Part shown: positions 8,939 through 21,166 of the stretch, one piece after another
Layout of the letters: the number at the start of each line of letters is the position of its first letter
How positions within the stretch are numbered: the first letter of the stretch is position 1
Source of the DNA: Edolisoma coerulescens
Lineage: Eukaryota > Chordata > Aves > Passeriformes > Campephagidae
Reading direction: 5' to 3'
NCBI GenBank assembly: GCA_013397115.1
Contig: VWZW01004026.1
Location: 2,232,523 to 2,296,522 of the forward strand
DNA length: 64,000 nucleotides
The notes under the pieces: model-generated
What the model saw: the letters and a program-made list of their open reading frames with translations, nothing else
Told to the model about the DNA's origin: nothing
Database searches by the model: none
Program-made: the position numbers and the translations under genes

Positions 8939-11900
8939 AGTCTTAGAAATGTAGCTTGTTATTGAGAAGTTGGAGTCAGCAACAAAGAAGAGAGGCCGGG
9001 AACGCATAACTGCTTGTATCAGGCCAAAATACCTTATCTGGGAGGCTGCCACATGAAATGATGAGTGAAAAAAAAACAGTGAAAATGTTGTAAGAGTTAC
9101 AGTTTTAGTGAACAGCATGGAGGGGTGTAAGGGAAACAATCAACATAGTGGGTTTGCTACGCACAGTTCCTTGGGCTTGGTACTACTGACATGCAAGTTA
9201 TGCCATAGAAATACCAACCATAGTCAGAGGATACGAGATTAAAATACTGCATTTATTGCTCACAACAAATGACTGGCAAATGAAATGGAAGTATGTAAGT
9301 ACACCAGCTTCCTACTGTTATGCACCATCAGAACACAGGCAGAAGAAGAGAGCAATGATAAATATGCTGTATAGCTTCATGTTAGTCCAAATGTCAGATT
9401 ATCCTGAAAAGTTTTAGATCACAGCAGAAACTTGGATGTTCAACATTTGTGGTTTAGATTTGCATCAGACAAAATAGTATAAAAAATCTCTAACACTATT
9501 TTCAGACTCTGCTTATTAGACCCAAGTTTTGGGAATTTTTTACATCTAAATGTCTAAGCATCTAAACAATTTAGAAAGGCCTGCATTTTGTCTAAAAAAT
9601 ACAATGATACTTCTGTTAGGTTTCAACAAGAGAAGGGCTCGTAACACCTTCAGAAAAATTCTCATTTCAGCCTTACCTAAAAAGAGCTGGATTTTACTCA
9701 TTACAGCTAGAGTACCTCTTGGAAGGAAATGTCATTTAATAAAAAAAAAAAAAATGATGGGGGTTTTTACATGTCACAAAAATGATTGTAGAACTGTATA
9801 TGCAAGACCAGAAAATTATGTTTCATTCAGACATCATTCAATAGATGGTTTCACTTACTTTTACCTCTCCCCTTCTTTATTCTAAGGACTGGACAACTAC
9901 ATTTGGTGCAAGTGCCTGAAGGATAATTCCAAGGGTGAACCTCAAATCACAGTGCAATTCTAACTGGGGCACATTACATTGCTGCTCTCAGGAATGTCTA
10001 CATTGTCAGATATGCATTTAAGTGAAAAAATAGTCTTGTTCTCTTCAATCTTCATCTGTTGATCTCAATGGACTTTATTGTTAATAAATATTTCTCATTT
10101 TTTAGAGGAGCACTGCACACAAAAAAGGCAGTGGGAATGAAAGAAATTTGTTCCATTTACAGTCACCCAATTTCCTGGGATATTATTCCACCTTGGGAAA
10201 TTCATTTTCAAGCTTTAAATGAGTGCCTGTAGTGCAGGACACAGAACTGGAAGGTTAGTTTTGTATGTTTCTCATAGCCTCATATTTTGAAAGTATTTGT
10301 AAACTATTCTAGAGACTTAAAAAAAAAAAAGTTTTATGTTGAAAGTCATAATATCAGCTGGTAGGGAGAATAGTACTCTTTATAAAATCAAACAAACAAA
10401 CAATGTATCAGTATAGAAAGCACTGAACCATGGCTGTTCTTCCTCTGAAGAGTAGGAGGTCAGTTTTTTCTTAAAAATGGAAAATCGGAAAATTTCAAAT
10501 CCTTATTTCCTTTTCAGAATCTTTGTCTTTCATGTATGTCTAAGAAACTTAGCCAGTATAAAAAGAAGAGTCATAAATGTATTGTATTGGAATTTCCTTG
10601 TATGTGGTGGTTTAGCCTCTGCTCCTGGACCTGATTAAAGTGGCTGTGATATTTTTGTCTTTGACTTGGATGATACATCTCACCCTGCCAGATTCCCTTT
10701 TTGGAAATGAAATTCCCGTTGCAATTGCATTTTCTTTTACATTCATCAGTAAAGATAATTGCAGCTTTTGTTACTAAATCAGTCGCCAAAGAGATCAAGT
10801 TGTCCTTATTCAGCTCCTTGGAGTTAAGGAAGCATTATTTGTTATTAACTCTGTCTTGAACCCTTCTATCTTATCCTCCACTACGGGGAAAATGAAGCAG
10901 CTTATATCATAGAAAATTTTATGAGTCATACAAGCTATTAAATGAAAATATGGCCTTTTTGCTTTATAAATCTGTTCGAGCAAGCATGATATCATGATTC
11001 ATGGACAATATTTTCTGATGTTATGCGTGGAAAATATGCAGTATCCCAATTTATCTGCCGATGTGATTAGTTTCTTTCTTCCTCGAGTTTCTCAGTTAGG
11101 CTTGACTCATCACCTAGATTAAATTTAGGGGCTATTATATACTAAATAAATAAACTTATAAAAGCTTAGATATATGTCTATGTCTTACATGTAAAATCTC
11201 TACTATTTTGTTATGACAGTTTGAATACATTAATTTATCAATATATTTTAATTTTAGTCTGCTCTTCGTTAACATCTCTCCTTAAATACTTCTCATAAAA
11301 TTGAATGCTAAAATCAGTGGTATAGATTTGGCTAGTATAAGTCTGTGTAAAATATTCACACAGAGAACATCAGAAGAAGTTTAATACTCAGTGGATAAGC
11401 AGGGTATAATTATGGAGTCAATTAGGAGCAAATGGCAAAAACTAACCCTACATATACAATATTGTATTTTGCTTATTTTGGAATTAGAGAAATTTGAATT
11501 CTCATCTGTTTATTTCTTAGCATAGCTGTAAAGGTGGGTGGTTTTTGGTTTTGGTAGGAAGAGGATTTGACTATTGCATTATGTACATGCATAGCAATCA
11601 AGGAAATTCCCCATCTCCAGTTCATGAAATGAATATTAAAGAAAAACTGGAAGGCAAGAGAATTTCCTCCTCTGTGTAGACATAGCATGAACATACACTG
11701 CAAACCCTCCCTTCAGGTTGGTACATCATTTTTCCATCAAAATGTTCAACTATTGAACCAGACAGGTTTTGTTCCAGACATCTTTGTTTCAGTTAGTATT
11801 CACTGAAGCTTAAAAGAACTCTAAAAAACACCATATGTCTAGATCTATTTCCTTGTTTCCAAAAAACCAAAAAAGAAAGCCCCATGCTGACTTGCAACAT

Positions 11901-12266
11901 GTCCCGCCTCAGGCTTTTGATTCCAGATCCTCTGTCCCCTGCTCCTCATTTTCTTAGTGCTGTGTGGTTCTTCATATAAGCTAGGTTATTCTGCTTATTT
12001 CTCAGTTTCTCACAGTTTGGTCTTTGACAGTTCCTGGATCACAGCCTTCCTTTCTCTCCATCCATATTTTCATGGAAACACAAAAGGAGTGTGTACAAAG
12101 GCACAGGAAAAGGACTCCTGCCTTTTGTCCTTGTTTTCCAGTGAAACCCTTTAATGTCATAACACTATGGAAGAAAATGAAATTTCATCCCTGGAAACCT
12201 CAAAAATGACCAGGGTATCTAAAAGCAAAGGTTGCAAAAGAGAAGAAGGAAGGGGAAGGGGAAGGG
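8939..12266. other. Unique AT-rich DNA, no gene seen
   Basis: A long stretch with no recognised repeat. A 111-codon frame at 9550-9885 contains an AAAAAAAAAAAAA-encoded lysine run and no domain I know. Smaller minus-strand frames at 10571-10995 and 11473-11703 are also unrecognised. The last 26 bp before the gap are a purine run of AAGG and AGGGGA units. Confidence 0.5.
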
Positions 12267-12316
12267 NNNNNNNNNNNNNNNNNNNNNNNNNNNNNNNNNN
12301 NNNNNNNNNNNNNNNN
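12267..12316. other. Assembly gap, 50 N
   Basis: Exactly 50 N. The left flank is a G/A-only repeat of AGGGGA units (about 12241-12266). The right flank is AT-only (TATATAATTATATAATA). The gap probably hides an expanded purine microsatellite. Confidence 0.95.
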
Positions 12317-12939
12317 TATATAATTATATAATATAATAATATAACATAATATTTGCATGTTTATTTTAAGTTTTGTGCCTCAAAATCTGATTACAGAGGA
12401 GACTCCCTGGACAGCAGATAGTATACATGCACCTATTTAATTTCTAGGTATAAAATAAGAGGTTAGAGAAAGTGAATATTTTAAATAGGAAAGCATGAGA
12501 TCACTACATCTGCATAAAATTGTTACTAGACAGTTGTTTTAACTTCCTAGGCAAAAGAGGAGAAGCTTACTATCCACAGGTGTACAGTATAGCAGATCTC
12601 TTCCTTCCAGGATCCAGGAATCATCTGGTTCACTATCAGCGCATCAAAAATACTGTTCAAATTACTGTGAGAAACTAGATATAAAGTCATCTTCCTTTAG
12701 AGAAATCTAAAGGGATGTTTGTTCACTGGAACAATCTAATTGCTTTAAAAAGATGTAGGACTTCAGGGAAGTATTAAAACTCTCTTAGAAATGACACCAC
12801 ATAGAGTACATTCCTTCCAATTAGCACTAAACGACCCCAAAGCATGCCAGAAGTCAGTCTAAGAAGGTGGACAAATACAAATAACAGCAGTAAGGAAGAA
12901 AGAGACAAATGCACCCAAAAAACCAAAGAGATTAAAATG
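12317..12939. other. AT-rich DNA, no gene seen
   Basis: Begins with an AT-only run (12317-12350). Otherwise unique, with nothing recognised. Confidence 0.45.
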
Positions 12940-13036
12940 CAAGACAAAAAAACCCAAACCACCACCACCACCATCAAAACCCCAAACCAGCAAAACCCCA
13001 CAAAAAAATCCAAAAGAAAACCACAAAGCAAATAAA
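12940..13036 (+). repeat. A/C-rich low-complexity tract with a CCA triplet run
   Basis: About 97 bp almost free of G and T on the plus strand, including five tandem ACC units near 12958-12973. It produces long but meaningless frames on both strands (lysine/threonine/proline-rich on plus; phenylalanine/glycine/valine-rich on minus). Confidence 0.75.
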
Positions 13037-13687
13037 AAATTAAGGAGATTTGTTTCATCCTGCCAACAACAGCAGCAAAAGATTTTTTTTTCTTTTAATG
13101 AGAATGAGAGAAATTCCAGGAGTACTTGGTACCTTAATACAAAGAAAGGAAATATAAATGAAAGGGCAACTCCTGGGTTGTGATATAATCTGGAGGTTTG
13201 CAATGTGGTATCGTGCTTTAGGAAAGAATTCTGTAATATAACCACCAAATATTAATCTGAAATTTAGTTCAAAAACACTTGTTGAGCATCCATTCTACCA
13301 CGTCTGTGATCTTTTCAATAAATTTCTGAGTATTCTGCCAAGCTTCTGTGGTTTCTTGGATTATGACACTGAGCAGTTCAACCCATTACCATGTACTTAA
13401 ATTTTTGCATTTCAGACATGGCAGTCTCTTCTCTCTCTTGAGAAATGGGTTAACTGCTTTTGGGTGCAATATTATAAAAAATAAAAGTAGCACTTAACTG
13501 GTAACCCACTTTAGAAAAGTGTTATCCCTCCATCAGAATGGGCTTCCTACAGATAGGCGGGGGTTAGAAAGGCTCATTCAGCAAACAGATGACCAATTAT
13601 TTTAAAAACATATGAGAAAACCTCCCCTTGTCTATCTCTGTCTTATCTCATGTAAATTGTTGTTTAATGTGCTTTGATTTTCTCTTC
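13037..13687. other. Unique AT-rich DNA, no gene seen
   Basis: No repeat or gene recognised. Confidence 0.45.
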
Positions 13688-14217
13688 TGTAGTTGCTGAA
13701 GCACAGTTCTGTAGAGCTGTAGAGTTGCTAAGGAAACTTCCCGGTCTGACCGTTCAAGAGACTCTGTCAGTCACACTCCCAAGGCCACAGAATTTCACTG
13801 CTGAGACCGAAATTCTTCTTAGTGGGTGGCTCCAGTGTCCCCCTTGACTCCCCACACACCACACTCTCACACAGTCAGGCCAGGTTTCCTTACCAGATCG
13901 ACCTCATATTTCACATGTCAGAGTCTCAAATGTCTCATTCCATAGAGCAATTTATCCACAGTGCAGTAACACAGAAACAGCTTCTGAGGAGGGACCCCCA
14001 GCAAAGAAACAAAACCTTCTTCCTCTGAGTCTTCACTCCTTCTGTGTCCCTCAGTGTCCGTTCACCCGGCTGGTACTACCCTCTTCGTGCCCTTTGTTAG
14101 CCAAAGGGTTGGAAGTTCAAGGCCTCTTGCTGCTCTGGGCTCCCACTCAGAGCTCAATCTGCATCTCAGTCTGCAGTTGGGAAACTGAGCTACCTGTTAC
14201 AGGTGTATTCCTCAACA
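13688..14217 (-). mobile_element. GC-richer LTR-like block, minus strand (tentative)
   Basis: A 530-bp block clearly richer in G+C than its surroundings. On the minus strand it reads TGTTGAGG...CAACTACA, so it has TG...CA ends. Its texture (short GC-rich phrases, no long frame) fits an old LTR. I see no clean target-site duplication, no clear TATA box and no polyadenylation signal. It could instead be another retroviral fragment or a conserved non-coding element. The 68-codon frame at 13822-14028 has no recognisable motif. Confidence 0.35.
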
Positions 14218-15404
14218 GTGTTTTCTTGAATAAGAATTTCCCATGCTAGCCAACCTGAGGAATTGATTATTAGGATAAAGTTGAAATGTGTATTATGCCA
14301 GAATGGCAATATTATTTTTTAATAAATAACTTCATTATGACACTTGAATCCCAAGCAAAAAAATTGGACAAAGAAATAGTTTCTTCATACTTTCAAACCT
14401 CTACACTGAAACGATTCCTGAAATCAAGTAGTAGCAAACTCAGGTGGCTAGAAAATTAGTTTCTATGACCACCAAGGAAGCATAGTGACACCAAGTCCTG
14501 GACCACAAGAGAAAAACAAACAAAAAAATGATCAGGGTCTGTCCTGAGACTTTGTCTAGAAAGAAACATGTTGCACAGAAGGCAACCCTCTTTCACAAGA
14601 CAAAGATATCAAGACATTCCATCAAAAATTCTTCACTGAAGGTGACTAGGTGCATGTCCCTAACATTTATAAAACAATAACCATTGAATTCTACACAAAG
14701 GTAATCCAAAACACCTCCAATACAGAAAGGAAAGATTTTAAAGCAAAATCTGGACAGAAATGAGAGGGTTTTTGGACAGGAAAGGGATAAGTAAAATATG
14801 TTTCACCAATTCAAGGATCACTGAAAATATGTTGCCTCCTTCTTGATTTAGGATGAGGTGCATTATGACAGCATTCCTCAAATCTTTAGTCAATCTGCTT
14901 TTTTTTAAGGAAGTCACTCCATTACAGCTCCAGTCTGAAACAATTTTCAATGTTTTTGTTTTTCAGAATAAAATCAATGACTGAAAATCAGCTTCCCCTT
15001 GTATCCTTTTCATATGTTTGATTAAGCTCCTTGAAAGACCTGAGCTAAAGCTGATTGCTTTTAACTGCATTTTAAGACAGAACTATTAAAAAATCTTTCT
15101 TAAGTTATGTGTATTTTAATAGAAGATAAATCAAAACTGTCATAACAAAACACAGCAACACAATTGTTTTCCAACATAGTCAATGATTTCAGTGATTTTT
15201 TTTTTTTTTTTACCAGCATATAGCATCATTTTTATAACAAAAATACAAAACAAAGGAAAAAAGGTGGTGGAAAAAGGACTTAAACTTCTTTAATGTAATC
15301 AGGGGGAATGAATTTTTGGTTTTGTTTCAGATTTCATTTAAAACACTGGCTTTTTCTGTCCTTGTAAGACAGTGGTCAGTAGAAGGATGTTGATATGACT
15401 GCAG
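14218..15404. other. Unique AT-rich DNA, no gene seen
   Basis: No gene or recognised repeat. Contains a 16-T run near 15197-15212. Confidence 0.5.
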
Positions 15405-15842
15405 ATGGGTACATTTGAACATTTGTATTTCACATATAAACACCGTTATACCTTTATTAGTGTGAAGGTGCGTATTGGACCACTCCTGACAAATGAAGCA
15501 TGGAGAGACATCCTAATTTACAATGAGTCGGGGGAAACCTTGGGGAGAGAGGGAAGAGAGACAGCACATCAGATTGGGCAGTGCCTGCATCCCTCCCAGT
15601 GACATTACCACCTCCCCCTGCACCAGGCAGAGCCTTCTCCCATGGGATGGGTGCTGCAGGAAGCCAGAGCCCCACTGTTTGTAGGTGTTCCTTAATAATC
15701 TCTGGTCTCGTGCTTTATCTGTTGTACTCCTGGTATTGATTCTGCACACATACTTCACTGGCTCTCAATTAATAAAGTGCCATTACTAAATCAATAAACT
15801 GTTTCAGTCCTGATTTTGTTTCAACTAAGTAAATGGAGCAGT
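15405..15842 (+). repeat. Interspersed LTR-like repeat, copy B
   Basis: Same family and orientation as 1231-1809, about 14 kb upstream. The shared part runs from about 15530 (CCTTGGGGA) to 15842 (GAGCAGTTT). The segment also holds TATAAA at 15435-15440 and AATAAA at 15771-15776 and 15793-15798, in the order expected of an LTR. Short ORFs on both strands here (65 to 81 codons) reflect its higher GC content and are not supported as genes. Confidence 0.55.
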
Positions 15843-17759
15843 TTATCTCCCAGAACACTTAGTTGTTTAGTTTTGATTTGTGTTTTTTCTATTACGTCCA
15901 GGAATTCCAATCAGAGACACCATTTGGCTAGACATTAAAAAAAGTAGTGGAACAAACATTATCACTTTTCAATTGTTTAAGAGTTTCAGGATTTCTTAAA
16001 TTGCTTTGCAATTTCCAAAATACTTCATTATTAACATTAATGTGATCAACAGAGAAGAAAACCAGAAAACTTTGTTGTCTATGCTCATTTGATGTTATTC
16101 AGATCATTAACTATGCTTTATCTTATTTTCCATTTTTCAGCTGAGTTTATCAATATTTAAGCATATTATAATTTCTTAAATATTTTTCACAATAGTGTCT
16201 ACATAAAATTTAAATTCTTTATTAACTCTATTGAAAGTCAGTAAACACCTCAGAACCTAGCTTAACTTTAAAGTTGCATTTAGAACTTATATTGCATGCA
16301 TTTCCTTAAGTCTGCATTATCAATGATTATACTAAGCTTTCTAATTGAGAAAGTAAGTTTAATCAAAAAAAATAGCCTAGCCTAGACTTGCTCACAAATG
16401 TTTAAGAGTAAGCTGCATGACTGCAGGTTCATTCTACAGAAGAATATTTTTGTTTAACAGGGAGGTAATGGGAGAAAAAATACTTTTACACATTTCCTTG
16501 GAGAACAAATTGTAGCCATGTCAAGGTATGCTATTGCTTAACATAATGCAATTTTCTGTTTCTTTTTCTATCTGTGTGTTTGCACTAGAAGCCCTGATCA
16601 AGATCATTCCATTTTACTTGACATGTTAAAAACACAGAACTAACATAATGCCTACCTCTAGGAGTCTAAGCAGTCTCAGGTCTAAGCAGTCAATGTCTTT
16701 AAGAAAAGAACATTTAAATCTATTATTCTGAATCATAATTCAAAATTATATCATCCTACCACACATTCATTATTTTATTATCAGTGGATATGCCTTGAAC
16801 TCCTTTTATTCCAAATCAAGAAAATTAAAACTAAGAGAATTTAATTACATGCAATAATAGTCAAACACTGTATTATTTATAATTCAATTATTGCTTCAAA
16901 GGCTTGAATTACAAGCATTCATCCACTAATCTGGACATCTCTCCTAAAAATTACATTTTTAGGATTTGTTACACCTGCCTCAAAACAAGAACAAGAATAC
17001 TCAGGTTGCAAAGCCAGAGTTTCCTCTGTGATTGTGGAAGTTATATAAGGTATTTACCATAGTAACACCACAGCTTCACATCCCACCACATTCCCAGTCC
17101 CAGCTCCCGATTTTCACATCCGCTTCACTATGCCTTCAAGTATGCACATAGTTGCATAATAAAAATTATATGGATTCAATATTTTTGTCTTGTAGCTGCT
17201 CTGCTAAAATTATTTTCACACTAGGACCCTCATTCTGAAGTTATCAGGATGGGGTTGACCATGCCTTTTTCTCCAAACCTTCAAATTCAGGAGAAGGGGA
17301 AAAAGATGATTATTACCTTATCTTCTCTGCAGCGAACGTAGAGCTTTGTTGATGTAATCTAATCATGCTGCCCTGGAAATGAAGACTTAGACTTGACAGA
17401 TGTGTCATGATCTGTTTTTCCACAGTTGAAGCAATAAAATAGTAAAAAAATCAATTAGATCTCAATGCTAACCACAGCCCCATCAACCACAGTCATATAA
17501 AACAAAGGTGTGAAAAAAAAAGAATCCTCCAGAAATACAAAAAATAAAATGATAATAATGAAAAAAAATCCATGGAATTCAGTTTTTCACAGTTATTCTA
17601 ATAACATCTATTAAAAATTGCCTGAAAAAAACCACCACAGATGTACAAACTCTCATTCTTAGAGAAATAAAATAAATCTCCAAAACAGTGTTTCTCAGAA
17701 TATGAACTGTACCTCTTTGACATTTGGGAAGAACTTTGTTAACGTACAAGGGTACCGAG
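15843..17759. other. Unique AT-rich DNA, no gene seen
   Basis: No gene or recognised repeat. A small imperfect tandem repeat, GTCTAAGCAGTC, occurs twice at about 16663-16692. Confidence 0.5.
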
Positions 17760-18059
17760 AGTTTATGTGGGTGCGTGGTGGGTGGCCAAAACTCTTCCTG
17801 CCTCTGCTGAACATAAGTGTTGAATTATTCACTTATATATTGGGAAAATCTGCCTAATATTCTGTATGGGGTGCAGGTGCCCAGGTGCTGGCAGTGGGAG
17901 CAGCTGTGCTGTCTGTGAGGAGATCCTTGGCCTGCCCCACACTGGGCACAGCTCGAACACACCCACCATGGGGCATGGCTGAGCCACGCAGCCGAGTGGG
18001 TGACGCCTCCGGGAAAGGGTATTTAAGAAAGGTCAACATGCCACACAGGACAGCACAGA

Positions 18060-18500
18060 GTGACAAAGAAAAAAATTACTCTGAGAAACACCCCTGCAGA
18101 TATCCAGGCCAGAACAGAACAAGGGGAGGAGGTACTTTATGAGCAGTACAGAGATTACCTTGCTGACCATGGTGCAGGCAACCTGTGCACCAGCAGTCCA
18201 TGTAGGATGTGGTGGATCAGAGATCCATCTGTAACTGGTGGAGGACTCCATTTGGCAGCAAGTGGACATGTCCTAAAGGAAGCTGCAGCCTGTGGAGGTC
18301 ACAGAGAGGCTCCTGACAGAGGCTGTGGCCTGTGGAGACGACTCACACTGGAGAAGTTTGTGAAGGTCTATACCACATGGGAGGGACAACTCGCTGAAGC
18401 AGGGGAGGAGGATGAGGAGGATGAACAAGTGGCAGGGAGAAGCTGCTCTGGACTGACCAGGACCTCCATTCCCCTTACTTCTGCACTACTTAGGGACTGA
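18060..18500 (+). other. 146-codon open frame inside the LTR, probably not a gene
   Basis: This is the longest frame in the window that does not cross an assembly gap. It lies entirely inside the transcribed part of the LTR at 17760-18820, starting about 35 bp after the TATTTAAGA box. Composition is odd: a basic N-terminus, several CGG/CGLW phrases from the degenerate CTGTGGAGG units near the middle, and an acidic run (EEDEEDEQ) near residues 116-123. I recognise no retroviral or host domain. The frame is best explained by the stop-poor GC-rich repeat units. Confidence 0.3.
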
Positions 18501-18618
18501 AGGAGACACAGGAGTCAGAAATGGAGGAGTGAGGTTGAACCTTGGAAGAAGGGAGTTGGGGCGAAGCCTTTCATGGGTTGACATTGTTTCTCACAATCCT
18601 ACTCTGCTTTTAGCTAAC

Positions 18619-18624
18619 AATAAA
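18619..18624 (+). promoter_or_regulatory. Polyadenylation signal of the large LTR
   Basis: AATAAA about 590 bp downstream of the TATTTAAGA box, implying an unusually long R region if both are used. Confidence 0.45.
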
Positions 18625-21150
18625 CTACCTTCTTTAGGTAAGAAAGTTAACAATCTTCTCCAAATCAAGTCTGCTTTTTCTGTGATGGTGGTTGGTAAGT
18701 GGTCTCCCTGTCTCTATCTGTACCTGCAAGTCTTCTGTATTATCTTCCACTCTGTCTTGTTGAGGAGAGAGTGAGCACCTGAGCAGGAATTTGGCAGTGA
18801 GCCATCCTTAACCAAACACATATGCTTATGTTTTCTGTATGAATAAGGAAACAAAATATGCTCCCACACCTATGTTCTGTGTAGATTTGGAAGCAGAAGC
18901 TGTCCTTTCACACAGATTGCCCAAGAATATGAAGAGAGAGCTCCGTAAATTTCATCTTGCATTCAGCAGAAAAAAAACAGTTGGTATATTGTGCATTTTA
19001 AATGTTTTAATTGATAAACATTGGATTTTATCTCTGTTATCTGATCTATTAAAACTGTATATATTTTGTCTAACATGCACAGGCCATATATATATTTGAT
19101 GGGATACAGAGCATCTTATGTCTGAGTCTTATTCACATGTGAACTTTACAAGACAGAACAAAGTAAATAGCAACGTAAGAACATTGAGGAGGGAGCATGG
19201 GTCTACTTTAAGAGATGAAAACAAGCAATATGACTGTGCTTCCATGAATAAACAGCAGATTCAGAAGCTCAGAAAGAGCTGAAAACTTTTCTACTGTACC
19301 ATGAATATCTCAGAACAACAGAAAATTTCCACCTCAACAGAAAACATGAAGCAAATGCCTGTATGATTTTATTTACTTCACAATATTTAGTATAATATTC
19401 TGGACAATATATGTGATGAGTAACATAATGGTTTCAAGTTAATGTTGCGAAACATTGTGAATCAGCTTCCAAGGCACTGAGGCAGAAGGTGTATTTCTGT
19501 TAACAGCAGAAATGGGTATTAACTGAAGATGAATAAAAGGAAGGATTCATTTGAATCCAAATGGATAAACCAAAATCAATAGTAAAATGTATTCACATAC
19601 ATTTTCCTCATTGTGTATTGATTATAAAATTTAAGCTCTTGCTGCTCAACACAAATTAACTTCCATTTAGAAATGTAAAATAAATACATCAAATAAGGGT
19701 ATTGAAAAGAAAATTTTCAGTGATAAGCATGGCTCTTACACAGCTTTTCTCAAAAGATTTTGTTAGATCAGCTGCACACTGCATTACAAAATCTGAAATG
19801 AAAGCAGAGCAAATCATATCCAGACATACAAGACTGTAGAAACTGAAAAAAACCTGTGAGACAGAGTAACTGCATATTGAAGGATACAGTTTGAATCCCT
19901 GGATGGCACTGCAGATAAATATGTACCCATGCAATGGATTTATCTCCTCTGTCTAAATCATCATAATTAATTTTTGTCAATTCATTTTCTAGAAATGCTG
20001 ATACAGAACATTTTCTAGAATTTTTCATTCTTTCAGTTAACTGGTACTATTAAGTGTGGTTTAAATTCAAGATGATTTTTTTTTTGTGATATTTGAGCCA
20101 GTGGCACCATAGAGATTTCACAGCACTCTGATAAAAGCACTGAACTGTATAATGCACAGAACTGCTTTATAGATCACTTGCTTGGTGAAATATTTCAGGT
20201 TTTTAATTATTGTAATTACACAGATTGTTAAAACAAATATGGGCTAAAATAAGGTGTCTAGAATGAAATCTAAGACCATGGTTCATATAATCTATGCTTT
20301 TATGGACAGGGAATAAAAATCTAAGGTATTTATCATAAGATACCTTCACAGTAAATAGAAAGGAACACAAGCATGCATAAAAACAGCTTTAAATGTCTTG
20401 TTCACACTTAACTGTTTACCCAACTTTTAGATGCCTATGTTAGATGGAATAAAGCCTATCAAGAATGAGTTCAAAGAATATACTCTAAAAATTAGGAATT
20501 CAGAATAAGACAGAGCTTAAAATAATGCAAAATTAGGTGGGAAAGAAAATTAAATATTAAACAAATGGTGCTAAACAGTAGAAACCAGTCACTAGGAAGA
20601 AGTAATGCAAATAGACTGAATCAGTGATGGGATTACAATACAGAAATTCTTTCATCAAAAGGCAATAACATCATTCACAGTACGATAATGATGCTCGAAT
20701 CTGGAAATTAAACACTAATGGCCTGCATACCTAATCTTTGACCTCTCCTGCCACCCAAGCCAAAGCTCATATTTATCTACTCTATTACCATGTGTATTCT
20801 GTGGTCAGAGAGACATTGCTTTGATATTGTACAGTGCAATGTAAGCTTTCATCTGTTCCGTATAATCACAGAATTCTCCCTAATGATGTATTTACATAAA
20901 ACATATTTCTAGCCTAATTTCAATAGTGAAGTCAAGGAAAACTCTCAGAGAACCCATGCAAAACCTTAGAAGTTATTTTTGCTGATGATGGTAATGAATG
21001 TTTCATAATACAAATCTTGTATATTTTTGATTGTCTGGCTTTCCAGAATTGAAATGAATATGTATACGAATCTCTATTTCATGCTGTGCTGTTCTTAATT
21101 GCATTTCTACTTTGATTTGACTTCTGTTTCTAAAGCACTTAATAAAAAAA

Positions 21151-21166
21151 GTATATATATATATAT
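21151..21166. repeat. (TA)8 microsatellite
   Basis: Perfect TA dinucleotide run. Confidence 0.8.

Larger units (their letters stand above)
17760..18820 (+). mobile_element. Large avian endogenous-retrovirus LTR
   Basis: This follows a well-known long avian LTR. A GC-rich U3 leads to a TATTTAAGA core promoter at about 18019-18027. Next come AGAAACACCCCTGCAGATA.CCAGGCCAGA and a series of degenerate units built on CTGTGGAGG...ACTGGAGAAG. The 3' part is AATAAA at 18619-18624, then GATGGTGGTTGGTAAGTGG and CTCCCTGTC, with an ACACA end at 18820. A GTAAGT at 18695-18700 could serve as a splice donor. The left edge is uncertain (17737 to 17860). No target-site duplication is evident, and no internal coding region follows. 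Confidence 0.7.

Noticed and set aside
8834..9139. 101-codon minus-strand frame
   Set aside because: Its 3' third lies inside the solo LTR and the rest has no motif.
9550..9885. 111-codon plus-strand frame
   Set aside because: It includes a homopolymeric lysine run from an A-tract, has no known domain and has AT-driven composition. Length alone is not convincing.
12774..13248. Minus-strand frames of 94 and 129 codons rich in F, G, V and L
   Set aside because: They are the reverse reading of the A/C low-complexity tract. The hydrophobic look is a composition artefact, not a membrane protein.
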